This document shows, in pieces, positions 1 to 22,460 of a DNA stretch of 64,000 nt. Position 1 is the stretch's first letter; every line of letters begins with the position of its first letter. The translations under genes and the position numbers were made by a program. The notes below the pieces were generated by a model that did not search any database, was not told the origin of the DNA, and was given only the letters and a program-made list of their open reading frames with translations. Source of the DNA: Numida meleagris. Its lineage: Eukaryota > Chordata > Aves > Galliformes > Numididae. Location: assembly GCF_002078875.1 (NCBI RefSeq), contig NC_034409.1, positions 106,435,250-106,499,249 on the forward strand, written 5' to 3'.

Positions 1-4092
<4,092 letters not shown>

Positions 4093-4371
4093 GTTTTACA
4101 TATAGCCGCCCTATCATCTCAGCAGTACCATAGTTGTTCCACACCTCGCAGACATAGTTGCCTGAGTCTGAGGGACGCGTGTTCTCTATCAGCAGACCTG
4201 TAACTGTCTGCCGAAATCTGCTGTCAGGCTCCCAGGGAACGTTGTCCTTCAGCCAACGATACTTTGGTGTGGGGTGCCCTGATGCTTTGCAAGGCAGCTC
4301 CACTCGCTGTCCTGCCATGGCTTTACGGTGGTCAAACCCATCTAGAATAGATGGAGCTGAATTCGCTGGAT
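4093..4371 (-). CDS. DSCAM: DSCAM internal exon encoding Ig domain 3
   Basis: Ninety-two whole codons plus split codons encode a full I-set-like Ig domain. It begins [20 protein letters not shown], then has Cys at exon residue 27 (VELPCK), Trp at 39 (YRWLKD), SDSGNYVC with Cys at 74, and ends GRLYVK. The linker and the TGLLIEN strand match Ig3 of vertebrate DSCAM. On the minus strand the acceptor is TTTCAG before 4371 and the donor is GTAAGT from 4092. The left split codon joins the Ig4 exon as C|AA (Gln) and the right one joins the Ig2 exon as G|AT (Asp), so the three exons read through in one frame. Length is 279 nt and phase is 1/1. In insect Dscam1 the Ig3 region is encoded by mutually exclusive exons; here a single Ig3 exon is present and I saw no tandem copy in either flanking intron. 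The plus-strand reading frame across the exon is a shadow. Confidence 0.96.
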
Positions 4372-7300
4372 CTGAAAGAACAAACAGAGATTTTCAATGG
4401 GATCATTCAAATTATCGCATTCACTATGTAGTATGTCAATATTTATTCTCCTGCCTTTTTGACTCACTAGCCCAGTGGTTTATGTACTACAGTTTGCTAC
4501 TGTGCCCCAGCCATCAGCCTGAAATATCTCAGTGGTGATGGCTGGGATCCAGCAGCCCGTACTACTGAAACACCTTATGACTACTAGGAAACCCTCCCAT
4601 TGGGTTTTTTCCAGGTGGCATCCATTTCTCTGGTCATCCTTCATACACCCTATGAGAGGAATAAAGAGCCAAAAATGTGTTGCCTGACCAATTACTACAG
4701 TTACCCCTCCACTACTTGATTAGAATGAAGCCAACACACTCTCCAAATTTCTCAGTGGTCTGAACGCTTTAAATTAAAGGCACAGTTGTCTAAGTGTATG
4801 TGTGATTGCAAACACTTTGTCATTTTAGTGGTTGTTGACTTAACCAGCTCAGGTACTGCTCACAAGGAAGCTGCAGCAGATCCTTGTCAGGAAATTGAGA
4901 GATTGAATGCGCAATCTGTACTAAATTCATGCTATACTCTAATTGCTACCTGAGCTAGTTAGTTTAAAACCTTAGCTATATCTTCATGAACTCATCTCAT
5001 GTATGCATCTTCCACAGACCTGGGAGGATACACATGAGAGCCAAATACCTGTACTGCATTAGTTAGAGGCACTATACATGTTATTCTGTCAATCCAGAAA
5101 CTAAAATGGTGACGGTAAATGAATGGGCTAAGTAAATTTTGTGTGAAAATCTAAGTAAAACTCCAAATGCCAAGTTCAATTAAAGATAACCACAGATTTT
5201 TTTCTGTTCTGCAGATACCAGCAGCAAGTTGAGCCACTAAGGGCAACACCACATTCAGTTTACAGTGACTTACTGCCTGTCTCATCAGAAGTATGTCAGC
5301 CAGTAGTTAAACAGATGAATTTGCATGCATCAGTAGCCACTGGGTTCATATTTGGCATGGAGGAATTTATTTTTTTTAGCTTGCCATGCTGTTTACGTCT
5401 GGCTTAGTGAAGGAACATGCTGCCAGGATGCTACTGGAAAGGCCAATGTCAATTTGACTAATTGATTAGCCAGCTCCTTTTTCCCCTCTGGGGTCATGAG
5501 GCATCTATGCTTTCTGTGCACAGATTTCTCTGTTTAGCCTGAGGAATGAATTCCATAAAAATGTACGTATGTGAGGAGTTACAGCTCTGGCTGTTAGGAA
5601 GAACACATCTACATAAAAACAGCTTCTTTAGTTGAAAATAACAATTAAATAATGAAAAAGTAGAACCGACTTTCAGAGTTATTGCCTGTGCATTCCTACT
5701 CAAAACTCTCAGTATCGTTGTATTATCACAACATGCTTTTAACTTCAAAAGATTTTGTGGAAGATATATGTGGTCCCATTTGCAACCTTTTAAGTACAAA
5801 TATACAAAGTACCACATGGACTTTGAAATAGGGTAGAGATCACCAGGGAGGAACTATAGTAATGGTAAGGAAAATATATGGCTAATAAATACCACGTGTT
5901 GACAACTTCCCAGTTTTCGGCAGAGAACCACTCATGCTTCAATGTGAGGCCCAGGAAAAGTGTGACATTACCTCAGATGAGAAGCTGATGGTGACAGCAA
6001 AGCAGCATGTCTGGCTCTCATCCCCAGGCAGAAGCCAGGAAGGCCAGGCAAGCTGCCTCAGGAGGTGGGGGCAATGGCAGTAGCTGCCATGGGAAGCATG
6101 TCCCCTCTTTGCTACTACCATTTCTCCACCTACAAGAGAAACCCACCCACCCCTAGGTCCTCTTCTCCAAGTTAATATCACTTTGTTTTTTCCCTTCACA
6201 AACTGAGCCTGAGCTGGAGTAAGCCAGCCCGAATCCCCATCTGCGGAAAAGCTGAACTGAGATTTGCCGATGTTCTTTCAAAGCTTTGCAATGGATTTTA
6301 TAGAGAAGATATTTCAAATATATTAAGGGATGCACAAAATATAATTCAGGTGACTTGTTTTCTTATGCTGTCTTCTTATATATTTAAATAGATGGTTAAA
6401 ACATCTCTTTAGGACGTTCCTGGAAGAGACTTCTTGTTAGAACTTATACATAACATATATTCTAGCTAAGTAAATAAAAAGAAAAAAAGCACAAAAGAAA
6501 TACCAGGATTCATACACAATTATCTCCAGTGAGGCAAATGGTAAAGTAACATATCCCAATTACAGTATCTGATACGGACTATTTTGAATGATTTTTTTTA
6601 CTGTGCTTCAACACTCAGGAGCAAATGACTTCTAGCAAGGACAAAGGGGAAAAAACTGAGGCAAAACACTGTTATACATGCTAAAATGTTTTCCTTTGCA
6701 TCTTTTCTGAAGGACAAAGCAAGAAATTCATTATGCTTTCAATATCATGGGGCTTTTTTTTTGGTTTTTTTTTTGGGTGGAAGGTTAAAAAGAGATAAAG
6801 AGTTTAAGAGCTGGAATTCATGGCTGGACAAAATGATTTTTGGAAGTGCATACTATAATGGGCATTAGAGGAATATTCATTAGCACGTTATTTGTCTTGG
6901 GTTTTATTTTGAACGGCCACATGATTTCAAAAATATGTTCTTACTGCAAATGAAATTTAGAATTTTGCTTTCGACATAGGCATACTAATTATCCAGATTT
7001 GTATTTTCTCTTATATACAACGTTCCCTTCTTCACACTTTCAAATAGTCAATAAGCTTAATACTTACTAGAAAACATGGCCAAAAGAATAAAATCAATAC
7101 CCACAAAAATATTTTATCTCCAATTAAGCTAAGAATGTTTATGGCTATAAAAGGCAGGCAAAAACGTAAGTCTTGTGCAAGCGGACGTTTCACAACTATG
7201 CTCGTGGATTCTCTGATTTCAGCTCTTTAAGGACTTAATAATTTAAAACATAATAAATTCCTCTAAAGACAAATAAAACTTGTTAGAGAAGTATTAAGAG

Positions 7301-8089
7301 TAAAACTCTGCTCGTAATTGCTGTGCAGAGCTCAGTATAGCTCTAAAGGAGAACACTTAATCCCACAGAATTCAAAAAGGCAGTTATTACGCACAGGTAA
7401 CATTTCTTATTTTGTTTTGGTCTGTTGAGGGGACCAGAAGGGGACAGTCCAGAGAGGGCACATGTTTCAGAGCACTTATTATGAATTACAAACAATACAG
7501 AGCTTTCAGTTCTCCCCTTTTGTTCAGTGAAATAACTAAAATTTTCCTGTGGTAACCAAGATACAAGCCTGATTTTATTTATGTTACCACTGGCTCAGCC
7601 TTAGCATGATTTCATACGGAAGCAGACCATATTATGGAGCCAGTTAGAAGGATAGGACCCTGCCTATTTTTATAAGACCAAAGCAGGAAGATTACTATGC
7701 AGAAAAAAATATTTTTTCATCTGTCCAGGAAAAGGAAACACCAGAGTTTTGCCCACCGGAGACAGAAATCAAGGAAGAAACTTCCAGATCTGACTGGTAA
7801 GTGATTCTAACCTGAGCAATCACACTTTATTTAGCATTAGCATCTTTAAGTACTGATTTATGTGTTCAGAAGGCTCCAAAATATTTCTGCAATGTTCATA
7901 CTGGAGGAGGGCAGGAAGTATATTACTTATACAAGTCCTTGTGCTCGCCTCTGACTCCCTTAGGGCTCTCAAGCAGAGGACAGACTGCTGAGACCTAATC
8001 ATTGCATTTGTTTGTTTTCTGATAAAAAGATCAAAAAAGAAGAGGATAACATCAAAAGGAGAATGGCCGCAGTGTTAGATTATGAAAGT
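4372..8089 (-). other. DSCAM: DSCAM intron between Ig2 and Ig3 exons, distal (left) part
   Basis: Unique intron sequence from the Ig3 acceptor at 4372 up to the CR1 copy at 8090. It includes the hairpin at 4506-4546, a somewhat GC-richer stretch around 5940-6240, and T-rich runs near 6750-6775. The reading frames here show no recognisable protein. Confidence 0.8.
4506..4546. repeat. Perfect 11-bp inverted repeat (hairpin)
   Basis: Arms CCCAGCCATCA (4506-4516) and TGATGGCTGGG (4536-4546) are exact reverse complements around a 19-nt loop. The loop itself contains a 4-bp inner stem (CTGA/TCAG). The hairpin lies about 135 bp upstream of the Ig3 exon acceptor in the DSCAM pre-mRNA. Confidence 0.6.
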
Positions 8090-8568
8090 CCTCAGTTTAA
8101 GAGACAGGGAACTTCTAGAGAAAGTCCAATGGAGGGCCACGAATATGATAAGGGTTCTGGAGCATCTCCCTTTTGAGGATGGCCTGAGAGACCTGGAACT
8201 GTTCAGACTGGGGAAGAGAGGGCTGACAGGGGAACTCATCAATGCTTGTAAATATCTAATAGGCACAAGCCAAGTTGCTGGGGCCAGGCTCTTTTCATTG
8301 GTGGCCAGTGACAGGACAATGGGCTCAAACTGGAGCACAGGAAATTTCATCTGAACTCTAGAAGAAAATTAAACTTTACTTTGAGGGTTTCAGAGCACTG
8401 GAACAAGCTGCCCAGAGAGGTTGCGAAGTCTCCTTCTCTGGAGATACTAAAAAACCACCTGGATAATTTCTTGTGCAACCTACAGTATGGAACCTGCTTC
8501 AGCAGGTGGTTGGCCTTGATGATATCCAAAGGTCCCTTCCAACCCCTACAATTCTGTGATTCTGCGAT
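8090..8568 (+). mobile_element. CR1 LINE, 3' fragment (5' truncated)
   Basis: Two adjacent reading frames encode the C-terminal end of the CR1 ORF2 reverse-transcriptase protein: first RDRELLEKVQWRATNMI, then a segment with EHWNKLPREV and SPSLEIL. These are conserved CR1 motifs, here split by a frame break near 8354-8380. The 3' tail ends CCCCTACAATTCTGTGATTC, the avian CR1 terminus. It is inserted antisense to DSCAM in the Ig2/Ig3 intron and is 5' truncated and inactive. Its tail matches the copies at 21731 and 62350, which suggests one subfamily. Confidence 0.92.
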
Positions 8569-14465
<5,897 letters not shown>

Positions 14466-14935
14466 GGTCCAAAGACTAGAAAGAACCATTAAAGTCATTT
14501 ATTCTCACCTTTCATGTTTCACCCATTAACTCCTACATCAAATCCATATCTGGAAGTTAAGCTGTAGCTTTTTTAAAAAGACACTGGTCATGATTAAAGA
14601 CCTCTTGTAGTGGAGAGCATGTGATACTCCTGGGTAAATTATTTCAGTGGTTAATTATTCTTACTTTTCAAAGTTAGAGTATTGTTTGTGGTCTGTCTGA
14701 CTTTGACCCCAGCTACTGGAACTCACTGTGTTTCCATTAAAGATTTTACAGTCAGAAATCTTCTGCCCATTTAAGTACATGAGGAAATTACATCTTAAAC
14801 CACATTTCTCCTTAATTAGGTATATAGATTGAACTTCCTCACTCATTTAATGTGAATAATTCATACGTTTAAATATTCCTGCAGTTTTTGCCCAGCACCT
14901 TAACAAGTTTTTGACGCTCTTTTCAAGTTCGGATT
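14466..14935 (-). mobile_element. Ancient amniote CR1/L3-like LINE relic
   Basis: Read on the minus strand, this stretch resembles the 3' part of the old CR1/L3-type elements common in turtles and crocodiles. The plus strand preserves blocks in the right order: CACCCATTAACTCCTACATC, then AAAGACACTGG, GATTAAAGACCTC, TTCAGTGGTTAATTA, CAGAAATCTTCTGCCCAT, and TAGATTGAACTTCCTCA. Divergence is heavy with many small indels. It is far older than the other CR1 copies here, which retain readable protein. Recognition is from memory of the element's sequence, so boundaries are approximate. Confidence 0.65.
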
Positions 14936-15317
14936 AGTTTAATTAACAGTACCGGTAATAGTGAATGCAAAATGTCACTGTTCTCTTTTATAGATTTTCC
15001 TTCCATGTATGCATCCACGAATTGTGTTAGTCCTCCTACTGATGTTAACTTCCTTGGATTATTTATCAAAAACTTTTTTTTTCCAGACTTACAAGACAGA
15101 TTTCCTCCATTCTGTAGATACAACCTATTGTCTTTATTTCTTGATGCCAGTATTGGCTGTATGAAAAACTATCTGTTCAACTAAGATACCTTTATCACAC
15201 AATCCAACTTTCCTAGATAAGTCAACAAACCACATGTTTATTTACCATTACAGCAACGTTTGGGCAGTTAGTGTACTTCATCAACATGTATTTCCTTAAC
15301 TATTTCCTTTACTCTTT
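14936..15317. other. Intronic unique sequence between two CR1 copies
   Basis: AT-rich, no recognised feature. The short reading frames on both strands are chance. Confidence 0.5.
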
Positions 15318-16333
15318 GCTGGGTAAAGAACTGTCTGGATGATCAGGCCCAGAGAGTGGTGGTGAATGGAGTTAAACCCAGCTGGCGACAGGTCATGAGT
15401 GGTGTTCCTCAGGGGTCAGTATTGGGCCTGTTCTGTTCAGTCTCTTTATCAATGACCTGGACGAGGGCATTGAGTGCACCCTCACTAAGTCTGCAGGTGA
15501 CACCAACTTGGGAAGAAATGTCGGTCTCCCTAGGGGTAGGAAGGCCCTACAGAGGGATCTGGACAGTCTGGATTGCTGGGATGAGGCCAGTGGGATGAAG
15601 TTCAGCAAGACCAAGTGCCAGGTCCTGTACTTTGGCCACAACAACCCCAGGCAATGCTACAGGCTTGGGGCAGAGTGGCTGGAAGACTGTGTGAAAGAAA
15701 TGGACCTGAGGATGTTGGTCAACTGTGCTCAGCTGCACCTGAGCCAGCAGTGTGCCCAGGTGGCCAGGAAGGCCAATGGCATCCTGGCTTGTGTCAGAAA
15801 TAGTGTTGCAGCAGGAGCAGAGAAGTGATCATCCTTCTGTATTCAGTCCTGGTGAGGCCGCACCTCGAGTGCTGTGTCCAGTTTTGAGCCCCTCACTACA
15901 AGAAAAACATCAAGGCCCTGGAGGGGCCCCAGAGGGCAACGAAGCTGTGAAGGGTCTGGAGCACAAATCTTATAGACAGTGGCTGAGGGAACTGGGATTG
16001 TTCAGCCTGGAGAAGAGGAGGCTCAGAGGAGACCTGGGGGTTGGCCTCTTCTCGCATGTAACTAGCCATAGGACAAGAGGGAATGGCCTCAAGCTGTGCC
16101 ACGGGAGATTTAGGTTGGATGTTAGGAAAAATTTCTTCTCCAAGAGTGGTTAGCTGCTAGAATGGGCTACCCACAGAGGTGGTGGAGTCACTGGAGGTGA
16201 CTGGAGGTGTTCAAGAAACATTTAGATGTTGTACTAAGGGACATGGTTTAGTGGGGAAATACTGGTGGTAGGTAGATGGTTGGACTGGATGGTCTTAGAG
16301 GTCTTTTCCAACCTTGGAGATTATATGATTCTA
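15318..16333 (+). mobile_element. CR1 LINE, about 1 kb 3' portion including reverse transcriptase motifs
   Basis: The longest CR1 copy in the window. It opens with RT palm motifs ([16 protein letters not shown]), followed after a one-base frame break by [13 protein letters not shown]. The expected catalytic FADD motif is replaced by a SAGD-like sequence. A thumb region follows ([17 protein letters not shown], then SRTKC-like and [15 protein letters not shown]). Later frames give [19 protein letters not shown] and [14 protein letters not shown]. The tail runs through GGTCTTTTCCAACCTTGGAG to ATATGATTCTA at 16333. Several frame shifts and an internal ~10-bp duplication (GACTGGAGGT near 16195) make it a dead copy. 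It is antisense to DSCAM. Confidence 0.95.
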
Positions 16334-17937
16334 AATTTCATTCATTAAATGAATCTTCATGTTTTCATCTAAGATATTATAAAATAATTTGTTCTGAAGA
16401 TATATATTTCAAAGAAGTAAAATTCTTAAGACAAGAAAGAGGAAAAAGAAGGAAACTGGGTTATATCTATGCTTGATCAACCTCAACCAAGGGCCCCAAA
16501 TCCTATGACATTTTAGAGGCATACCTCTCATTTTACTATCTGCTGACTAGCACTCTGAATAACCTAGTGACTTCATTAAAGTTTAGCTGCATTCGTAAAT
16601 CACGTATTCATTTCTCTAAGTGAGAAGAGGTCACATTAACAATTACGAAATTGCTCTTATGTAAGGTTTTAATACCTTCCATTAAACTGTATGATATCAA
16701 AGATTAAAATAAAATTTTACAGGTCTTAGCAATAAGTTAAAATAATTCTGTTTAGGTTTTCTATGTGAAATTGTTCTCATGTATAATTCATAAGAAAATG
16801 TGAACACTTTCCTGTAGAATGAGTGTAAAATATTCTTGTATGACAATGAGAATATTTTAAAACTTTAACATTAATTATTCTTTTATCATGCTTTTTTTTT
16901 CCCTCAGCATGCTGTTAGTCTTTAAACAGGGGCAATGCTATTCTCAAGATAGTTTAAAAAATCATATTTGATTTTCACTTTGTTGGAAATACATCTTATG
17001 GCATTATGTTATTGCTGTCTAAATTAGGTTGATAGAAATTAACAGAACAGACGGCTGTTCTAATTGTGTGCCAAATGATAATATAGAACAAATAAACTTT
17101 TATCAGCTGTACTTGTCTCCTCCACTGGATACAGCTGCTTCTGCTAGCAAGTTTCTAGCAGGACCTGTGCAAGCAAGGGGAGAAACCTTCCTACAGAGCC
17201 AAAACAGAGAGTAACCTACAACTCAGTTTTATAGCACTGCTGCAACATCATTCTCAAAGCAAAACAATCTGCTTCTCTGGGCATGGAAATTGTGCTAGAA
17301 GCAGCCATCCTGAAACTGTAGCCTGAAGTCACAGTCCTGCCAGTGCTCTGCATATACAAACCGAAGTATAGATGAGGAAATAAACAAGTGTAGGGAAGGA
17401 GGAAGGTAAGGATTTCACTTTTCCAAGTAACACTCACATAGTGTTCTCAACCTACATGAAACACCTGGAGTGTTGCCTGCAGTAGGTGGTGCAGATGGTC
17501 CAAACACGGCTATGCTCCTCCGTGCAGCACAGCCTTCCCCTTCAGAGATGTAGCCAAGCTTACATGCCCTGCTAGCAGAACTTAGAGAGGATAAAACTGA
17601 TTTTTCTGTCTCCTCACATTCTCTCAGTTCTGGGGTCTACAAAGTCCCTATTAGGGATACAATCTGCAGTTAACTTTCAGGAGAACTGGAGTAGGAGAGA
17701 AACTACAGTATAGCCCTGCAGCCAAAGGCCAATTAACTTCCTTAACCAATTACACTGACATTAACCCTCCCTTGTGTTACCACCTCTGCCTGAAGGGCAG
17801 AGAAGAAAGAAATACTTATTTGCACTACATAGCCTAATTCTTAACTCTCACAGATGTGGATTTTGGTAATTGGAGATGCCACCATGAGTGTGATTCACCT
17901 TCTGAGAGAAAAAATCAGTCGCAAAGTTTCTCAGGTG

Positions 17938-17950
17938 CCACCAGAGGGAG
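17938..17950 (+). promoter_or_regulatory. Weak CTCF-like core
   Basis: CCACCAGAGGGAG matches the CTCF core CCASYAGRKGG exactly but departs from the GCA that normally follows. This is motif evidence only. Confidence 0.2.
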
Positions 17951-19024
17951 ATGTCACTCATGAGGAATTAAGGTCTTTGATTTCCCAATTTATCCTGACA
18001 GAAGGAAAGAAATAAGCATAAAAGCCATGACAAGTGGCTACTGGCACATTTGAACTGTTGTTCCAGACTTCTTAAAGTTCTCAGAAATACATCTGTGTCA
18101 TTAGACTGAGCCTGTAGGTCTGAAGCTTTCTTCAATTCCATAGCAGTAAGCATTTCCCCTTTTCCTTATGGCAGCCTTCCCTCTCAAAATTAAACTTGAG
18201 AATTCATAAAACAAGCCAGAAGCCTCAAATGAGTCATTTTTTTTCTTTTTTGTGTGGGCAAACAATCTTTTGAGTTCAATAAAAAATATCTGAGGTTCTC
18301 TTTCTGCAAAAAGTTGAGGACATTTACGAAAGTCTCCAACATTATGGCTGATGTGCTTGTAATTGCAAGATAGATTGAGTCTTAACTTTCCAAAATTTGT
18401 GTAGAACTAGCTTGAAAAATAAAATTATTAATTTTTTTTTTTTTTTTTTACATCATCGCTTTCTTACACCTTCTTTCACCCCCCTCATGCTCTCTACCTC
18501 AGTCAGATCCCCACTCAGGAAACCTCTATTATGTTGGCAGTTCAGTCTACTTCAGGGGATGTAAATAAACCAGTTACTGATCTGCCATCCTGCCCCTCAG
18601 TCAGCTGAGGCCAGAAATGCTCAAAGTATGGGAGGCCCAACACCACCATCATCACCATCTCCCTAGAACACCATGAGACAAAAGGAACAAAGTCATGAAA
18701 TATTTTCTACTGAATCATTGAAAGCAGAAAAACTAAAAGAGGTAGAGTTAGCATACAAGTATCATTATTTCAGCACCTACACTTCTCAGGAATATTAGGG
18801 ACCAAAATTTTATCTTTGCATATCTCTTAAGAAAATGGATTTAGTCATATCTTGATACCATGGTTTTTACTCCTCCATTCCAAAATGATTTACTATCTCT
18901 TATACTTGAGATTGTGCTATAGCTGCACTTTTCCAATCTCCCTTAAACTTTTGCATGCAGTATCACAATGCTAAGACAATAAACTTACCTACTTCTTTAA
19001 TATAAAGTGAAATAAAACTTAAAT

Positions 19025-19128
19025 GAAACAGAGAGACTGAGAAAGAAGAAAATAAAGGAAGCAGCAAAAGAAATAAAGCTAGAAATAAAAGGAGGGAGGA
19101 AAGGAGAAGAGGAAAGAAGGGAAATAAA
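19025..19128 (+). repeat. Purine-rich low-complexity tract
   Basis: Roughly 100 nt almost entirely A and G (GAAA, GGAGG, GAAGAGG runs) on the plus strand, so pyrimidine-rich in the DSCAM transcript. This is a polypurine low-complexity region. Confidence 0.75.
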
Positions 19129-21730
19129 CCTCTAGTTATGGATTTATAAACTGAGCTGGGATGGATTATCTGCTGACCCCGTTACAGCACTGCCACAGAA
19201 CAATGGTTGTGGTATCGTGTTGTATTCAAATTCACGCAGGATGAAACCTGAACACAAAGTTCAAAAATCAAAACTGGTTCTGAAAGTTTTTGCTATCATT
19301 ATTCATGGTTTCAGCTGCTTTAAATTCAACTGTAGTATGAGTTCATTTGTGTTTCTGTAACCACAGAACAAGGAAAGACATATAAGCATTAGTGTTATTA
19401 TATGTACAATGCTATCATTTTCTGAATAAGTTTAGATGTTCACATAATGGCCATTCTGAAAACCAAATTCTTAGATTACACACATCAGACCACAGAGAGG
19501 ATCATTTTATTGCCCCCTCCATGTATCTGAGGCTGCAAAATTATATTTCATGCAAATTGTCAGTACCAATTTCACTTATATTATGTATGCAGTATTCAAG
19601 TTTTATGGAGGAGAAATAAACATAATCTCTTTTTTTGAGCATAAGTATTTACAGGAGCTGTATTTTTGTATACACAGGCTATGTTATGTTACTTGTTACT
19701 ACTTGATGATTGAATATTATAAGCGTGACTGATCATATACTGTTTAATTGTTCACCTTTTTGATCTGTTATGAATATATTAGGCATAAGCAGCTACAGTT
19801 CTCTGCCCACTGTTGTTAACTGTCAGTCCTCCAGGATACTAAATAAAACTGCCATAATCTTTAATAACATAGTTTTAGGTGATTTGGGTTCTTGCACACG
19901 TTGCTGTAGAAGCTACTTTTCTCATTTCAGCTAGAAAGAAAGCAGATAATTTTAAATCACTAGCTAGCTTTAAGGGCTCTGATTAAAGAGAATTCAGTTT
20001 TGCCCATGATATATGGAGTTGTCTAGAAGATTAAAATTTTTCTCTCAGGCTTTTGCTGTGCATCCCAAATAAATATTGGCTTGCAGCTGACCAGTAGCTT
20101 AACACAGATAAACACGCACCTTATTCTTTGCAACATCAAGAAACAACCTATCTCTCCTTCTAGTTGCACATAAATATAAACACACTAAAGAATTTGCTTT
20201 GTAAATAAAAGGAGAACCTTTGTCTCCCCTGGTCTTAACAGCAGTTAGTTTATGTCACCATCATCAAGCATGCACCTTAATAGTTTATAGCTTCAAAGTC
20301 ATTGTATATGCAGAATTCATACTGCTACAGACAATATGATCAGAATAAATCACAGCCTTGCATGCCCAGAATTACAGTTGCCACCAGCAGAAGAATTATT
20401 TTAACTAACTGCAAATAATCAATATTATGCTACATTAATTAAAGCAGCTGCAGCTTTATGGCTCCACAGGTTTAACCACTTTTATTCTGCAGGTAACTGT
20501 GGAGGTAATTAAGCATCTCAACTTGAAGGAACAGCTTTATGAGAAAGTCAGAACAGTACTGCCTTCCCTTCCTGAAAAACTCTATTCAGAGATTCACACA
20601 ACATCTGAGTACTGAGACTTTTTATTTAAAGTGTTTGTGGTAACAAACAGATAAAGCTTCATATGGTACATTCTAGTGTATTACTTTTACCCTATGACTT
20701 AAAAATAGGGAAACCCAAACAGGTTAATTTGCCTTTAGGGATAATTGTGTGGGAAGAAGCTATTTTATTTCTTTGTCAATTTGAAAATGAAAAGTCATGT
20801 CCTTCAGATAAAAATTATTGAAAATATTCATTGTGGGAAGAAGTAACTCCACTAGGAATTCAATCTAAATTAAATCATTCCCTCCTGAGGCCCTTGGCCA
20901 GTCCCCTGGGGACAGCAGCCCAGCATTCAGTAAATAATTTTTAAAAGAAAGAAAAAAGCAATTAAGGATGTACATTTCCATCTATCTCAACAAGATGTTA
21001 GAGTTAAGTCTATACAACTACATTTCAACAGCTCTTTAAAAGTATATATTTTTTTAATTCCCTTACCATTGGCTGTATATTATTGTTTCTCTAGAAACTT
21101 GTCCCCTCTCACACACATTGATTTTCACTCTGAGCACACTGTGCCACAGAATATGAGGGAAACGCGATTCTGTGATGGGTTTACCCTTACCTAGGCAAGG
21201 CACAGAGCTTTATTCCATTTATGTATTTAACTTCATTCAGCTCTGAGTATTGCTGATATGCTTGCATCTTTAAAATTGTCTCCTATCAAGCTAGTCCCAT
21301 CTTTTAAAACTTGATATATATTTTCCTCAGTATAGAATGATACTTGATATTTATTGGGTCCCTGTAAAGCATAACAGGTTAATCCCTAGTGAAGCTATGT
21401 TTTAAACGGAAGAGGCACAGCACCAAGATCTCAATAACAGCAGCAGAAGCATGTAAATTCTGTTCCATATTGTATTCTGAAACAAAAGGACTCCTGCTGA
21501 CTGTGATTCAATGAAATTACCACATAATGGAATATTAGAAAATTAGCAACTAAGTATTATACTAGATAATACAATCAACCCATACAATCAACAGGAAGGG
21601 GGAAAAAAACCTACTGATTTTGCATTGAAATAAATGCAAACAATTCCTACAGAAATTGATTCCAGGTTGCATTACATCAGTGTGTGGGGACTTAGTATGC
21701 AGGCAGACTTTACTTTTTGTGCATTACAGA

Positions 21731-22312
21731 GCTATTAAAAAGAGGATGGCTAGCAGGTCGAGGGAGGTGATCCTCCCACTCTACTCTACCTTGGTGAGGC
21801 CACATTTAGAATACTGTGTCCAGTTCTGGGCTCCCCAGTTCATAAAACACAGGGATCTCCGAGAAGGAGTCCAGTGGAAGGCAACAAGTATGATAAAAGG
21901 CCTGGAGCATCTCCCCTATGAGGAAAGGCTGAGTAACCTGGGTCTGTTCATCCTGGGGAAAAGAAGACTGAGGGGGGATCTGATACACGTTTATAAATAT
22001 CTAAAGGGAGGTAGGAGGCAAATGGATGAGGCCAGGTTCTTCTTGCTGGTGCGTAGTGATAGGACAAGGAGTAATGACTTGAACATAGGAAGCTTCATAC
22101 TAATGCAGAAGAACTTATTTATGGTAAGGGTGATGGAGCACTGGAACAGGCTGCTCAGGGAGGTTGTGGAGTCTCCATCTGTGGAGATATTCAAGACCCA
22201 TCTGGAAATCTACTTGTGCGACCTATTGTAGGGTACCTGCTTTGGCAGGGGGGTTGGACTCGATCTCTTGAGGTCCCTTCCCACCCCTACAGTTCCATGA
22301 TTCTGTGATTCT
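21731..22312 (+). mobile_element. CR1 LINE, 3' fragment with a long open ORF2 C-terminus
   Basis: One uninterrupted frame runs from the 5' break to 22231. It encodes AIKKRMASRSREVILPLYST, then VRPHLEYCVQFWAPQ, a motif with [24 protein letters not shown], and finally [19 protein letters not shown] and HLEIYLCDLL before a stop at the expected ORF2 terminus. The 3' UTR ends CCATGATTCTGTGATTCTT. It lacks the RT core through 5' truncation. About 165 element codons without a stop suggest a younger insertion than its neighbours. Confidence 0.95.
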
Positions 22313-22434
22313 TACAAGAAAACAGAGGCATTTTAGACCAAATTACTACAAACTATTTATGTCCTAAATATTAGACCTTGTCTAAGAGTCATACATAGCA
22401 TATAAAGTTATTCCACTTCTAAAACAGATTTTAC

Positions 22435-22460
22435 AAAAAAAAAAAAAAAAAAAAAAAAAA
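22435..22460 (+). repeat. Poly(A) run, about 26 nt
   Basis: Uninterrupted A run about 120 bp downstream of a CR1 3' end. CR1 does not use poly(A) tails, so this is an independent simple repeat. Confidence 0.8.

Larger units (their letters stand above)
16334..21730. other. Intronic unique sequence
   Basis: AT-rich. It contains the CTCF-like core at 17938-17950, a T run at 18429-18449 and a purine-rich tract at 19025-19128. No reading frame has a recognisable domain. Confidence 0.6.

Noticed and set aside
4158..4538. 126-codon plus-strand reading frame
   Set aside because: It is the antisense shadow of the DSCAM Ig3 exon plus intron, with no domain of its own.
5940..6335. GC-richer segment with minus-strand frames, considered as a gene or CpG island
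   Set aside because: CpG is sparse, the frames have no recognisable domain, and no splice or promoter context is evident.
15356..16153. Several reading frames of 60 to 133 codons on both strands
   Set aside because: All lie within the CR1 copy at 15318-16333. The plus-strand ones are broken CR1 ORF2 and the minus-strand ones are shadows.
22435..22460. Poly(A) run as the tail of the adjacent CR1 or of a retrogene
   Set aside because: CR1 ends in its own 8-bp-like tail at 22312 without poly(A), and no gene-like sequence lies directly upstream of the run.
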